Shown in pieces: positions 33,807-42,480 of a stretch of 64,000 nucleotides of DNA; position 1 is the first letter of the stretch, and every line of letters starts with the position of its first letter. Under the pieces are notes generated by a model. It did not search any database, was not told the DNA's origin, and saw only the letters and a program-made list of their open reading frames with translations. The translations under genes were made by a program, and so were the position numbers. Source of the stretch: Streptomyces tuirus (GTDB lineage: Bacteria > Actinomycetota > Actinomycetes > Streptomycetales > Streptomycetaceae); assembly GCF_014701095.1 (NCBI RefSeq), contig NZ_AP023439.1, forward strand, positions 2,840,001 through 2,904,000. Direction: 5' to 3'.

Positions 33807-36047
33807 GTGCCCCGCTTCAGCATCATCGTCCCCGTCTACAAGGTGCAGGGCTTCCTGCGCGAGTGTCTCGACTCGGTGCTCGGCCAGTCCCACGGCGACT
33901 TCGAGGTGATCGCCGTGGACGACCGCTCGCCCGACGGCAGCGGCGCGATCCTCGACGAGTACGCCGCCCGCGACGACCGGGTGCGGGTGCTGCACCTGCC
34001 GGAGAACGTGGGCCTCGGCCGGGCCCGCAACGCCGGACTCGCGCAGGCGGCCGGCGACTACGTCCTGTTCCTGGACAGCGACGACCACTACACACCGGGT
34101 CTGCTGGGCGCCGTCGCCGCCCGCCTGGCGGCGACCGGCGACCCGGACATCCTGGTCTTCGACCATGTGCGCACCCACTGGTGGGGCCGGGGCGGGCGCA
34201 GCGAGGCGGCGGACCTGCTGGCCGCGGCGGGCCTGGAGACGTTCTGTGTCCGGGAGAGCCCGCAGTATCTGAACCTGTTCCTGGTCGCCTGGAACAAGGC
34301 CTACCGGCGGTCGTTCCTCCAGGAGCACGGCCTGCGGTACGCGGCGGGGCTGTACGAGGACGCGCCGGTCACCTACCGCGCGATGGTGCTGGCCGACCGC
34401 ATCGCCTGCCTGGACCGGATCGGCGTGGAGTACCGGCAGCGCCGGCAGGGCGCGATCACCAAGACGCCCGGGCGCCGGCACTTCGACATCTTCCCGCAGT
34501 ACGAGGGCCTGTTCACGTTCCTGGAGCAGCGCCCGGATCTCGACTGGGCGCGGCCGCTGCTGCTGGAGCGGGCGCTGGACCACATGCTGTTCGTGCTGGC
34601 CCGCGAGGACCGGGTCCGGCCCGCCGACCGGGGCGACTTCTACCGCGAGATCCGCTCCTTCCACCGCCGCCACCTCCCCGAGGGCGGCTTCCCGCTGCCG
34701 GACGGCTGGCGCGGCGCCGAGATGCGGCTGCTCGCCTCGGCGCCCTACGCGTCGTACGCGGCGGCGCGCGGGCTGCGGGACCTGCGCGCCACCGCCCTGA
34801 ACGGGCAGCGAAAGGTGGCGAAGAGGGCGTCGGAGACGGCCCTGCGCGGCTGGTACGCGGCCCAGTCGAAGCGCCCCCTCGATCCGCACCTCGCGGTCTA
34901 CTCGGCGACCCACCACCGGGGGGTGATGGGTGATCCGGCCGCGATCCACGAGAAGGCGCGCGAGATCGCCCCGCACATCCGGGGCGTGTGGGTCGTCCGG
35001 GAGGACGCGGTGGACGCGCTGCCGCCCGGCATCGACCATGTGACGCCGGGGTCGCGGCGCTACCACGAGGTCATGGCCCGGGCCACGTACTGGGTGAACA
35101 ACGTCAACTGGCCCGGCACCCTGGCCAAGCGGCCCGGCAGCGTGCACATCCACACCCATCAGGGCACCCCGCTGAAGTACATGGGCGCCGACCTGCTGAC
35201 CAAGCCGGGGGCCCGGCACGGGTTCGACGTGCCGCAGATGCTGCGCCGCGCCGACCGCTGGGACTACAGCCTGGTCGCGGGGCGGCACGCGGAACGGGCG
35301 TGGGAGCGGGCGTACCCGTGCCACTTCACCTCGCTGCGGACCGGCAGCCCGCGCAACGACGTGCTGGTCGGCGCCGGTGAGGAGCGGGGCCGCGCGATGC
35401 GCGAACGGCTCGGCGTCCCGGCCGGTGACACCGTCGTGCTGTACGCGCCGACCCGCCGCGACTACCGGCGGGGCGGCCATGTCGACCGGTTCGACCTCGC
35501 CCGCCTCGCCGCGGACCTGGGCCCCGGGCACACGCTGGTCGTCCGGCTGCACCCGTCGCTGGCGGGGGGCATCGCGCGCGGCCTCGGCCTGTCCGACCTG
35601 CACCGGCGGGGCGTGCTGGTGGACGCGACCGACGAGCCGCACGTCGAGGATGTGATGCTCGCCTCCGACGTGCTGGTCACCGACTACTCCGCCCTGATGT
35701 TCGACTACGCCCTGCTGGACCGGCCGATCGTCGTCCACGCCGACGACTGGGGGGCGTTCGCGGCCAGCCGGGGCGCCTACTTCGACATCACGGCCGACGC
35801 GCCGGGCCATGTGTCGCGCTCCTACCGGGAGCTGACCTGGCTGTTCGCGTCCGGCACCTGGCGGGACGCCGAGGCGGCGCGGCTGCGGGCGGGCTTCCGG
35901 GAGCGGTACTGCGAGTTCGAGGACGGCCGGGCCGCGGAGCGGGTCGTCCGGCTGCTGATGCTGGGTGAGCGGGGTGGGGCGCTGCTGCCCGCGGCCCGCC
36001 GGACCGAGGGTGTCCGCACCCGTTCCGAGGCGCTGATCGAGAGATGA
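33807..36047 (+). CDS. GT2 fused to TagF-like domain, paralogue 3, altered active-site residues
   Basis: 746 aa from a GTG at 33807; AAGGAG lies upstream. The GT2 domain (about 1-230) is intact: FSIIVPVYKVQGFL, VDDRSPD, LFLDSDD (about 90). The GlyPhos domain (about 355-735) departs from its paralogues. The HHGTP/QHGTP motif is THQGTPLK (about 450), so the residue just before Gly is Gln instead of the His thought to be catalytic in TagF. APTHRDY is APTRRDY, and the RAHYFY motif is RLHPSL, nearer to canonical TagF. It may use another acceptor or have lost transferase activity while keeping binding. Its stop overlaps the next ATG (ATGA, 36044-36047). Confidence 0.92.
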   Translation: MPRFSIIVPVYKVQGFLRECLDSVLGQSHGDFEVIAVDDRSPDGSGAILDEYAARDDRVRVLHLPENVGLGRARNAGLAQAAGDYVLFLDSDDHYTPGLLGAVAARLAATGDPDILVFDHVRTHWWGRGGRSEAADLLAAAGLETFCVRESPQYLNLFLVAWNKAYRRSFLQEHGLRYAAGLYEDAPVTYRAMVLADRIACLDRIGVEYRQRRQGAITKTPGRRHFDIFPQYEGLFTFLEQRPDLDWARPLLLERALDHMLFVLAREDRVRPADRGDFYREIRSFHRRHLPEGGFPLPDGWRGAEMRLLASAPYASYAAARGLRDLRATALNGQRKVAKRASETALRGWYAAQSKRPLDPHLAVYSATHHRGVMGDPAAIHEKAREIAPHIRGVWVVREDAVDALPPGIDHVTPGSRRYHEVMARATYWVNNVNWPGTLAKRPGSVHIHTHQGTPLKYMGADLLTKPGARHGFDVPQMLRRADRWDYSLVAGRHAERAWERAYPCHFTSLRTGSPRNDVLVGAGEERGRAMRERLGVPAGDTVVLYAPTRRDYRRGGHVDRFDLARLAADLGPGHTLVVRLHPSLAGGIARGLGLSDLHRRGVLVDATDEPHVEDVMLASDVLVTDYSALMFDYALLDRPIVVHADDWGAFAASRGAYFDITADAPGHVSRSYRELTWLFASGTWRDAEAARLRAGFRERYCEFEDGRAAERVVRLLMLGERGGALLPAARRTEGVRTRSEALIER

Positions 36048-37849
36048 GAACTCCCGCAACCCCCGAGGCCGTCCCCTCCCTGCCCGGCCAGCGGGCCTCC
36101 TCGGCCCGGCCACCGGCGGTCGCCGGGCCGCCGCGGCGGGTGCACTGGTGGCACGCCGCGCTGGTCGCCGTGCCCACCGCGGCCCTGTTCGTGCTGGGCT
36201 ACCGGCGCCGCTGGATCTGCGACGACGGGCTCATCTACCTGCGCCCGGTCCGGCAGATCCTGGCGGGCAACGGGCCCGTGTTCAACGTCGGGGAGCGGGC
36301 GGAGAGTTCGACCGGCACCCTGTGGCAGTGGCTGCTCGCGCTCACCACCTGGGTCACCGGCGAGGACCCGGCGTTCCTCGCGGTCGGGCTCGGCCTGCTG
36401 CTGAGCACCGCCGGGTTCGCGTTGGCCCTGCTCGCCACGTGCCGGCTGCACCGGGGCGCGGGGTTGCTGCTTCCGGCGGGCGTGTGCGTGCTGCTGGCGG
36501 TGCCGCCGTTCTGGTCGTACATGACGTCGGGCCTGGAGAGCGGCCTCGGGGCCTTCTGGACCGGCCTGTCGTGGTGGCTGCTGACGCGGACCCGGCGTGG
36601 CCAGGAGGGCGGGCAGACGTGCGCGGCCGCCTTCGTGTTCGGGCTGGGCCCGCTGGTCCGGCCCGATCTGGCGGTGGTCACGGTGTGCTTCCTGGCGGCC
36701 CAGTGGTGGGTGCTGCGTCCCCCCAGGCGGGGCACGGCGGCGATGCTGGCCTCGGCGGGAGCGGTGCCGCTGGCGTACGAGGTGTTCCGCGCCGGGTACT
36801 ACGGGATCCTGGTGCCGCTGCCCGCCATCGCCAAGGAGGCGAGCGCCAGCGACTGGAGCCGGGGCGCCGGGTATGTGCAGGAGACGCTCGGGCCGTACTG
36901 GCTGTGGCCGGTCGTGCCGGTGCTCGCGGCGCTGGCCGTCCTGCTGGTGCGGCGCATCCGCCGGGAGCGGCGGGACCGCGCCCCGGGGCGGGCCTCGCTC
37001 GCGGTGCTGCTGGCACCGCTCGCGGCCGGTCTGCTGCTGGCCGGGTACGTCGTGCGCGTCGGCGGCGACTACATGCACGCCCGCATGATCCTGCCGGCGC
37101 TTCTGCTGCTGCTCCTGCCGGTGCTGGTCGTGCCCGCGACCAGGGTCACGGGCGTGGCGGGCGCGCTGCTGGTGGTGTGGCTGTGCGCGGCGGTCAGTCC
37201 GCTGCGGGCGCCGTTCGACGTGCGCAGCACACCCGGCTCCTTCAATGTGCGCAGCTCCGACGTGGAGGGCCTCCGCGACCACAACCCGGTGCGCACCGGC
37301 ACCTGGGTGGCCAACTGGCCCGCCCTGCCGGAGGGGCGCGCCATGCTGGCCCGGGCCGAGCGGGCGCCCGGGCCGACGCTGCTCTACTTCGACGCCGCGC
37401 GGCGGCTGCACGCCACGCCGATGCGGGCGGACTCCCCGTACCGGGTGGTGATCGTGGGCCGTCATCTCGGAGTGACGGGGGCGGCGGCGCCCCTGGACGC
37501 CTACGTCAACGACGCCTGGGGGCTGGCCAGCCCGATCGGGGCGCATCTGGCGCTGGAGCGGTGGAGCTGGCCGGGGCACGAGAAGTTCCTGCGCAACTAC
37601 TGGGTCTTCGCCGAGTGGGCGGCCGAGCACCCGCCGCAGCGCGACCTGCTGCGCGCCGGGGCCCCGCGGGAGGCGGTCGAGGCGGCCCGGGCCGCACTGG
37701 GCTGCGGCGAACTCGCCGAGCTGAGGGAGTCGGTGCGCGCCCCGCTGACCGCCGAGCGGTTCTGGCGGAACCTCACGGGGGCGGTGGAGCGGACGCAGTT
37801 CCGGTTCGCGCGCTGGCCGGCGGCGGCGCAGCAGGCGCTGTGCGACTGA
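36044..37849 (+). CDS. GT-C-type integral membrane glycosyltransferase (AftB/ZomB-like)
   Basis: 601 aa with about ten hydrophobic segments between residues 38 and 390, then a soluble extracytoplasmic C-terminal domain of about 200 residues. After TM1 the first loop has the GT-C type acidic pair (ICDDGLIYLRP, Asp60-Asp61), followed by GNGPVFNVGERAESSTGTLWQW. That combination recalls mycobacterial arabinofuranosyltransferase AftB and proteins annotated as ZomB. Such enzymes use lipid-linked sugars on the outer membrane face. Translational coupling to TagF-like paralogue 3 argues that it adds sugars to the exported polymer. Donor and product are unknown. Confidence 0.83.
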   Translation: MRTPATPEAVPSLPGQRASSARPPAVAGPPRRVHWWHAALVAVPTAALFVLGYRRRWICDDGLIYLRPVRQILAGNGPVFNVGERAESSTGTLWQWLLALTTWVTGEDPAFLAVGLGLLLSTAGFALALLATCRLHRGAGLLLPAGVCVLLAVPPFWSYMTSGLESGLGAFWTGLSWWLLTRTRRGQEGGQTCAAAFVFGLGPLVRPDLAVVTVCFLAAQWWVLRPPRRGTAAMLASAGAVPLAYEVFRAGYYGILVPLPAIAKEASASDWSRGAGYVQETLGPYWLWPVVPVLAALAVLLVRRIRRERRDRAPGRASLAVLLAPLAAGLLLAGYVVRVGGDYMHARMILPALLLLLLPVLVVPATRVTGVAGALLVVWLCAAVSPLRAPFDVRSTPGSFNVRSSDVEGLRDHNPVRTGTWVANWPALPEGRAMLARAERAPGPTLLYFDAARRLHATPMRADSPYRVVIVGRHLGVTGAAAPLDAYVNDAWGLASPIGAHLALERWSWPGHEKFLRNYWVFAEWAAEHPPQRDLLRAGAPREAVEAARAALGCGELAELRESVRAPLTAERFWRNLTGAVERTQFRFARWPAAAQQALCD

Positions 37850-37900
37850 CGGTCGGCAGGTGGGCGTAGCGGCCTCACCCGATGAAGTGATCCGGGGTCA

Positions 37901-37937
37901 GGGCATGCGTAGGGGCGGGAACATTCGGCGCATGCCC
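37901..37937. promoter_or_regulatory. inverted repeat before the second GT-C gene
   Basis: GGGCATGCG (37901-37909) and CGCATGCCC (37929-37937) are perfect 9-bp arms 19 bp apart, in the 108-bp gap between two membrane-protein genes. It could be an operator or a weak attenuator. There is no T-run. Confidence 0.45.
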
Positions 37938-37957
37938 CAGACCCCTTCCCCCCTCCT

Positions 37958-39517
37958 GTGAGCGCCCCGGTCCTGGTCCGGCGGGCGGTGCGCGGCGCGA
38001 CGGCACTGCGCGGCGGCCGTGTCGGGAGGCTCACCCCCTACCAGTTCTACGGCGCCCTGTTCTGGCTGGTGATGACGCTGGCGTACTGGCGGGTCCCGCT
38101 GTGCTGCGACGCCGGGCAGCACGCGGCGGTCGTCGAGCGGCTGAAGGACGATCTGCTGCATCCGGCCCACTCCATGGCGGACCTGCCGGGCGAGGGCAGC
38201 CCGTACTACGGCCCCTACGCCGTCGCCCAGGGTGTGCTGGCGCGGCTGACGGGGCTGACGGGCTGGGAGGTGGTGAAGCTCGCCGGGCCGGTGCATCTGC
38301 TGGTGCTGCTGACGGGGCTCGGCCGGTTCGTCAGGACCCTCACCCCGCGCCCCTGGGCGCCGGTGTGGGCTCTGCTGTTCATGCCGCTGCTGTGGGGCAC
38401 CGCGCGGATCCTGTGGAGCGGCTACCTCGGGCTGATGTCGATGACGACGAACCTGGGCTACCCGTCCGCGCTCGCCATCGGGCTGACGTTCTGGGCGTGG
38501 GCCTGGACGGGCACCCGCGCGCGGGACGACGCCCCCGCGGTGCGGTTCGTCGGCCCGAGCGGGCTCGGCGGCTGGTGGGGGTACGCCGGGATCGGCGCGC
38601 TGTACGGGCTGATCCTGCTCACCCACCCCGTCACGGCGGCCTCGGCGCTCACCGGGGCGGTGGCGATGGTGGCGTCCCGGCAGCGCGGCTGGCGCCGGCC
38701 GGTCGTGGCGCGCTGGGCACTCGCCGGGGCGGCCTGCGCCGGGATCGCCCTGGGCTGGCCGTACTACGACGTCCTGACGCTGGTGAACGACACGGGCATG
38801 GACGCGATGCACCGGCAGCTGTACGAGAGGATGCTCGCCAACTCCTGGCTGGCGCTGCTCGGCCTGCCCGCGCTCTGGGCGCGGGCCCGCAGGTCGGCGC
38901 GTGATCCGCTGGTGTGGATGTTCCTGCTGGAGTGCCTGCTGGTGGCGTACGGCTGGGCGAGCGGGCACTACACGTACGCCAGGGCCCTGTGGGCCGTGCT
39001 GGTGCCGTTGCAGTTCGCCCTGGCGGTGGAACTGGCGGCGCCCCGGCCCTGGCGGCGGGCCCGGCGGGTGCTGGGCGGGGCGGCGGTGGCCGGGGTGTGC
39101 GCCGGGTTCGTCACCGTGCACGCCGGGGCCGTCGTGCCGCGCTCGGTCGATCCGGTGGGGTTCGCCCAGCCGACGCGCTGGCCGTCGTACGACTGGGCCG
39201 CGCGGCACATCGGGCCCGGCGAGGTGGTGATCACCGACGGGTACTTCGCCAGTCACGCGATCGCCGGGTACGGGCCGAACCTCGCCGCGCCCATCTGGCC
39301 CGACCCCGCTCTGGACGAGCGGCGGCGGGAGCGGCGGGCGGCCGACGTCCGGGCCTATCTGGCCCCCGGTTCGACCCGCGCCGAGCGGTCCGCCGTCGTC
39401 CGCCGCTACCACGTGCGCTGGCTGCTGCTGACGCGCTGGCACCCGGTGCCCGAGGAGGCCGTGGTGGTGGCGTGGAGCGGACGGACGGGGGAGGTGCTGG
39501 CGCGGGTCGGGGGGTGA
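37958..39517 (+). CDS. multi-pass membrane protein, probable GT-C glycosyltransferase
   Basis: 519 aa from a GTG at 37958; the Shine-Dalgarno is not clear, so the start may differ. It has about ten hydrophobic helices between residues 30 and 375 and an extracytoplasmic C-terminal domain. After TM1 the first loop reads VPLCCDAGQHAAVVERL, with Asp51 at the GT-C acidic position. The C-terminal domain contains DWAARHIGPGEVVITDGYFASHAI, a segment often found in membrane-bound sugar transferases with a Wzy/GT39-like tail. I do not recognise a named family. It probably belongs to the same polymer-modifying set as the preceding gene. Confidence 0.8.
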   Translation: MSAPVLVRRAVRGATALRGGRVGRLTPYQFYGALFWLVMTLAYWRVPLCCDAGQHAAVVERLKDDLLHPAHSMADLPGEGSPYYGPYAVAQGVLARLTGLTGWEVVKLAGPVHLLVLLTGLGRFVRTLTPRPWAPVWALLFMPLLWGTARILWSGYLGLMSMTTNLGYPSALAIGLTFWAWAWTGTRARDDAPAVRFVGPSGLGGWWGYAGIGALYGLILLTHPVTAASALTGAVAMVASRQRGWRRPVVARWALAGAACAGIALGWPYYDVLTLVNDTGMDAMHRQLYERMLANSWLALLGLPALWARARRSARDPLVWMFLLECLLVAYGWASGHYTYARALWAVLVPLQFALAVELAAPRPWRRARRVLGGAAVAGVCAGFVTVHAGAVVPRSVDPVGFAQPTRWPSYDWAARHIGPGEVVITDGYFASHAIAGYGPNLAAPIWPDPALDERRRERRAADVRAYLAPGSTRAERSAVVRRYHVRWLLLTRWHPVPEEAVVVAWSGRTGEVLARVGG

Positions 39518-39535
39518 CCCTCGTCGGTCTCCGGG

Positions 39536-39949
<414 letters not shown>

Positions 39950-40020
39950 GGAAAACCTTCCCTCTCACGTCAGTGTTCGGCGGCCCGCTTCCGGGCCGCC
40001 TGACATCCAGAATTAGAGCA

Positions 40021-40040
40021 CACAACTCAGTTGTGCACAA
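40021..40040. promoter_or_regulatory. OhrR operator palindromes
   Basis: CACAACTCAGTTGTG (40021-40035) is a perfect 7-bp inverted repeat, overlapped by the palindrome TTGTGCACAA (40031-40040). It sits between the divergent ohr and ohrR genes, about 30-50 bp upstream of the ohrR start. The AT-rich arms resemble OhrR sites in other bacteria. Confidence 0.8.
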
Positions 40041-40071
40041 CTAAATGACGGACTCGAGCTATCCTGGGGGC

Positions 40072-40572
40072 ATGAACACGGCCGACGACGACTGGCTCCG
40101 CCTGGACCAGCAGATCTGCTTCTCCCTGCACGCGGCCTCCCGCGCCTTCAACGGCGTCTACCGCGGGATCCTCAAGGACCTCGGGCTCACCTACCCGCAG
40201 TACCTGGTGATGCTGGTGCTGTGGGAGCACGACGAGCTGCCCGTGAAGAAGCTCGGCGAGCACCTGCGCCTCGACTCGGGCACGCTGTCGCCGCTGCTCA
40301 AGCGGCTGGAGGCGGCCGGGCTGGTACGCCGGGAGCGCAGCGCGCGCGACGAGCGGTCGGTGGAGGTGCGGCTGACCGAGGAGGGCGTCGCGCTGCGCGG
40401 GCGGGCGCTCCAGGTGCCGCGCCGGATCGCGTCCTCGACCGGCTTCGGCGCGGACGAGATCCGCGCCCTGCGCGCCCGCCTCGACGAACTGACCACCGCG
40501 CTGGACGCGGCCGCGGCCCTCGCGGAGCCGGAGGGCGGGCCGTCCACGGCGGCGGCGGCCGAGCGGCCGTAG
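40072..40572 (+). CDS. ohrR: MarR-family peroxide sensor (OhrR)
   Basis: 166 aa from the ATG at 40072 (MNTADDDW), with CTGGGGG eight bases upstream. A longer frame from 40045 would start inside the operator. The N-terminal sensing Cys16 lies in [19 protein letters not shown], and the winged helix region is [27 protein letters not shown] and [14 protein letters not shown]. Tyr residues that bind the reduced Cys in OhrR are present (YPQYLVM). It represses ohr until organic peroxide oxidises the Cys. The C-terminal tail ([12 protein letters not shown]) lies in a DNA segment that has been duplicated downstream. Confidence 0.95.
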   Translation: MNTADDDWLRLDQQICFSLHAASRAFNGVYRGILKDLGLTYPQYLVMLVLWEHDELPVKKLGEHLRLDSGTLSPLLKRLEAAGLVRRERSARDERSVEVRLTEEGVALRGRALQVPRRIASSTGFGADEIRALRARLDELTTALDAAAALAEPEGGPSTAAAAERP

Positions 40573-40725
40573 GGGCCGTAGCGGCCGTAGGCGCTACGGC
40601 ACCGGCCGGGGCGAGAGCCGGGCGCCGCGGGCGGCGGGGCGGGCCGTCCACGGCGGCGGCCGCCGCCGAGCGGCCGTAACGGCAGTGGGCGCTACGGCAC
40701 CGGACGGGGCGAGGACCGGGCGCCG
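40533..40725. repeat. tandem duplication of a convergent gene-end segment
   Basis: Copy A, 40533-40627, and copy B, 40637-40725, share GGGCGGGCCGTCCACGGCGG, then GCCGAGCGGCCGTA, then GGCGCTACGGCACCGG and CGGGGCGAG...CCGGGCGCCG. B lacks a short stretch of A. The left half encodes the last residues of ohrR and the right half encodes, on the other strand, the SPRPVP end of the membrane protein. Each tail is therefore present twice, only one copy in frame with its gene. Confidence 0.88.
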
Positions 40726-42389
40726 AGGGCGGGGGTGCCGAGGGCTGGGGTGCCGGCGGATACGCCGGGTGGCAGGCCGTCGGGCGGTCGGCGAGGCGGC
40801 TCGTCGCCGGGCGGGGTGGCTCCGGACGGGATGCCTCCAGGACGGCGGCGGACGTAGAGGCGCAGGAGTACGTCGTCGCGGATGCCTTCCTCGCGGACGT
40901 GCTCCTCGCGGACGGTGAAATCCTCGGTCAGGACGGCGAGTTTGGTGCGCTCGACCAGGTCGGGCGGGCTGCGGCGCAGGTCGAGGGCGGACCGCTCGGC
41001 GACGACCCAGACGCGGTCCACCGAGGCGAGCCGCCGCCGCAGCTCCACGGGGTTCGCCTCCAGCCCCCACAGCGTCCCGGAGCGCGGCGCGGACTCCCGC
41101 AGCGCGATGTCCCGCACCCGCTGGAACCCCTTCGGGTAGGCCAGCGCGGCGAGCCTGCCGACCGACGGCACGAACAGCACCGGGTCGCCGGGGCGCATCT
41201 GGCGGACGGCGAGCGCGGACACACCGGCCAGGTTGTCCGGGCGGTGGGCGGCGGAACGGTCCTGGCGGTGCACCGGGAGCTGGTTCAGGAGCGTGACGGT
41301 GACGGCGAGCACGCCGGTGACGCCCAGCAGGACCCGCACCTGACGGCCGCCGACCCGCACCCGCCGCCCGTCGAACCGCACCCGCCCCAGCGCCCGGCCG
41401 ACCCGCCCCGCCCCGGCCGCGACCAGCAGGGACGCGCCCGCCAGCGCGTAGAGCACGTACCGGTCGTGGTAGAGCGGCCGGACCTGCGACACGGTCATCA
41501 GGATCCCCGGCGGCACCAGCAGCAGCGGCAGCGCGACCGCCGCGGTCCGCCGCTCCCGCAGCCCCACGGTCATCAGCAGCAGCGCCGCGAAGAACACCGG
41601 CCCCGCCTGGCCGGGGATGAAGTTCCGGGCCAGCCTCTCGACCCGGTCCCACCCCGGCGAAACGAGCCACGCCACCTGCGCGGCCTGCCCCTGCGACACC
41701 CACACCAGCGGCAGCACGAGCAGTGCCGCGGCGCCCGCCGCGCGCCCCCAGCCGGACCACACCCTCCTGGGCACCCGCAGCAGGGCCAGCGTCACCGCGT
41801 GCGCGCCCAGCACCGGCACCGCCAGCTCGTGCAGCACGCAGGTCAGGGCGACGACCGTCCCGTACGGCCACCAGGCCTGGGCGCCCGCCGCGTCCACGGC
41901 CCGCACCAGCAGCAGGGTCGCCCCCGCGACACCCGCCGCGACGAGCGCGTACGACCGCCCCTCCTGGGCGTAGTGGCCGGTCATCGGCGTGATGGCGTAG
42001 AGGACCCCGGCTCCCAGCCCGACCCGGGGGCCGGCCAGCCGGACGCCCAGGGCCGCGACCAGGCCGGCGGTCGCCGTCGCCGCGCACACCGACGGCAGGC
42101 GCAGCACGACCTCGCTCGGGTGGACGGCGAGGACGGCGTGCATGAAGAGGTAGTACAGGCCGTGCACGGCGTCCACGTCGTGCAGCAGCCGCCAGATCTG
42201 CGGGACCGTGCGCTGCGCGACCTGGAAGGTGACGCTCTCGTCGCCCCACATCCCACCGCGGTCCAGCCCCCACAGCCCGATCGTGAGCATCACCGCCATG
42301 GGCACTGCCACGGGCACCGCCACAGGCACCGCCATGGGTGTCCGCCCCGCGCCGAACCGGCCGCTCCCCCTCGACTGTCCGCTCTCCAC
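40692..42389 (-). CDS. GT39/GT-C-type membrane glycosyltransferase
   Basis: 565 aa. After a short basic N-terminus with VAVPVAVPVAVP repeats (a 12-bp DNA repeat), TM1 leads to the first loop MWGDES (Asp50-Glu51), the acidic pair of protein-O-mannosyltransferase-like GT-C enzymes. Eight to ten helices follow up to about residue 375, then a soluble extracytoplasmic domain and a Pro/Gly-rich tail of about 45 residues ending SPRPVP. It should transfer sugars from polyprenyl-phosphate donors to a polymer or protein outside the membrane. It is monocistronic and divergent from the TarS-like GT gene; its 3' end meets ohrR within a duplicated segment. Confidence 0.86.
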   Translation of the reverse strand: MESGQSRGSGRFGAGRTPMAVPVAVPVAVPMAVMLTIGLWGLDRGGMWGDESVTFQVAQRTVPQIWRLLHDVDAVHGLYYLFMHAVLAVHPSEVVLRLPSVCAATATAGLVAALGVRLAGPRVGLGAGVLYAITPMTGHYAQEGRSYALVAAGVAGATLLLVRAVDAAGAQAWWPYGTVVALTCVLHELAVPVLGAHAVTLALLRVPRRVWSGWGRAAGAAALLVLPLVWVSQGQAAQVAWLVSPGWDRVERLARNFIPGQAGPVFFAALLLMTVGLRERRTAAVALPLLLVPPGILMTVSQVRPLYHDRYVLYALAGASLLVAAGAGRVGRALGRVRFDGRRVRVGGRQVRVLLGVTGVLAVTVTLLNQLPVHRQDRSAAHRPDNLAGVSALAVRQMRPGDPVLFVPSVGRLAALAYPKGFQRVRDIALRESAPRSGTLWGLEANPVELRRRLASVDRVWVVAERSALDLRRSPPDLVERTKLAVLTEDFTVREEHVREEGIRDDVLLRLYVRRRPGGIPSGATPPGDEPPRRPPDGLPPGVSAGTPALGTPALGARSSPRPVP

Positions 42390-42480
42390 GGCCCGATTCT
42401 GTGCTGGACAAGAGACTTCGCGGGGGTTTGTTGGTGTGTTAGCACTTTCATGTCATTCGCCCGGCTTACCATCCGCCGTG

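Noticed and set aside
29006..36113. Several 700-830-aa minus-strand ORFs opposite the TagF-like genes
   Set aside because: Antisense frames of well-supported genes; no recognisable domains and His/Arg/Gln/Gly-rich composition.
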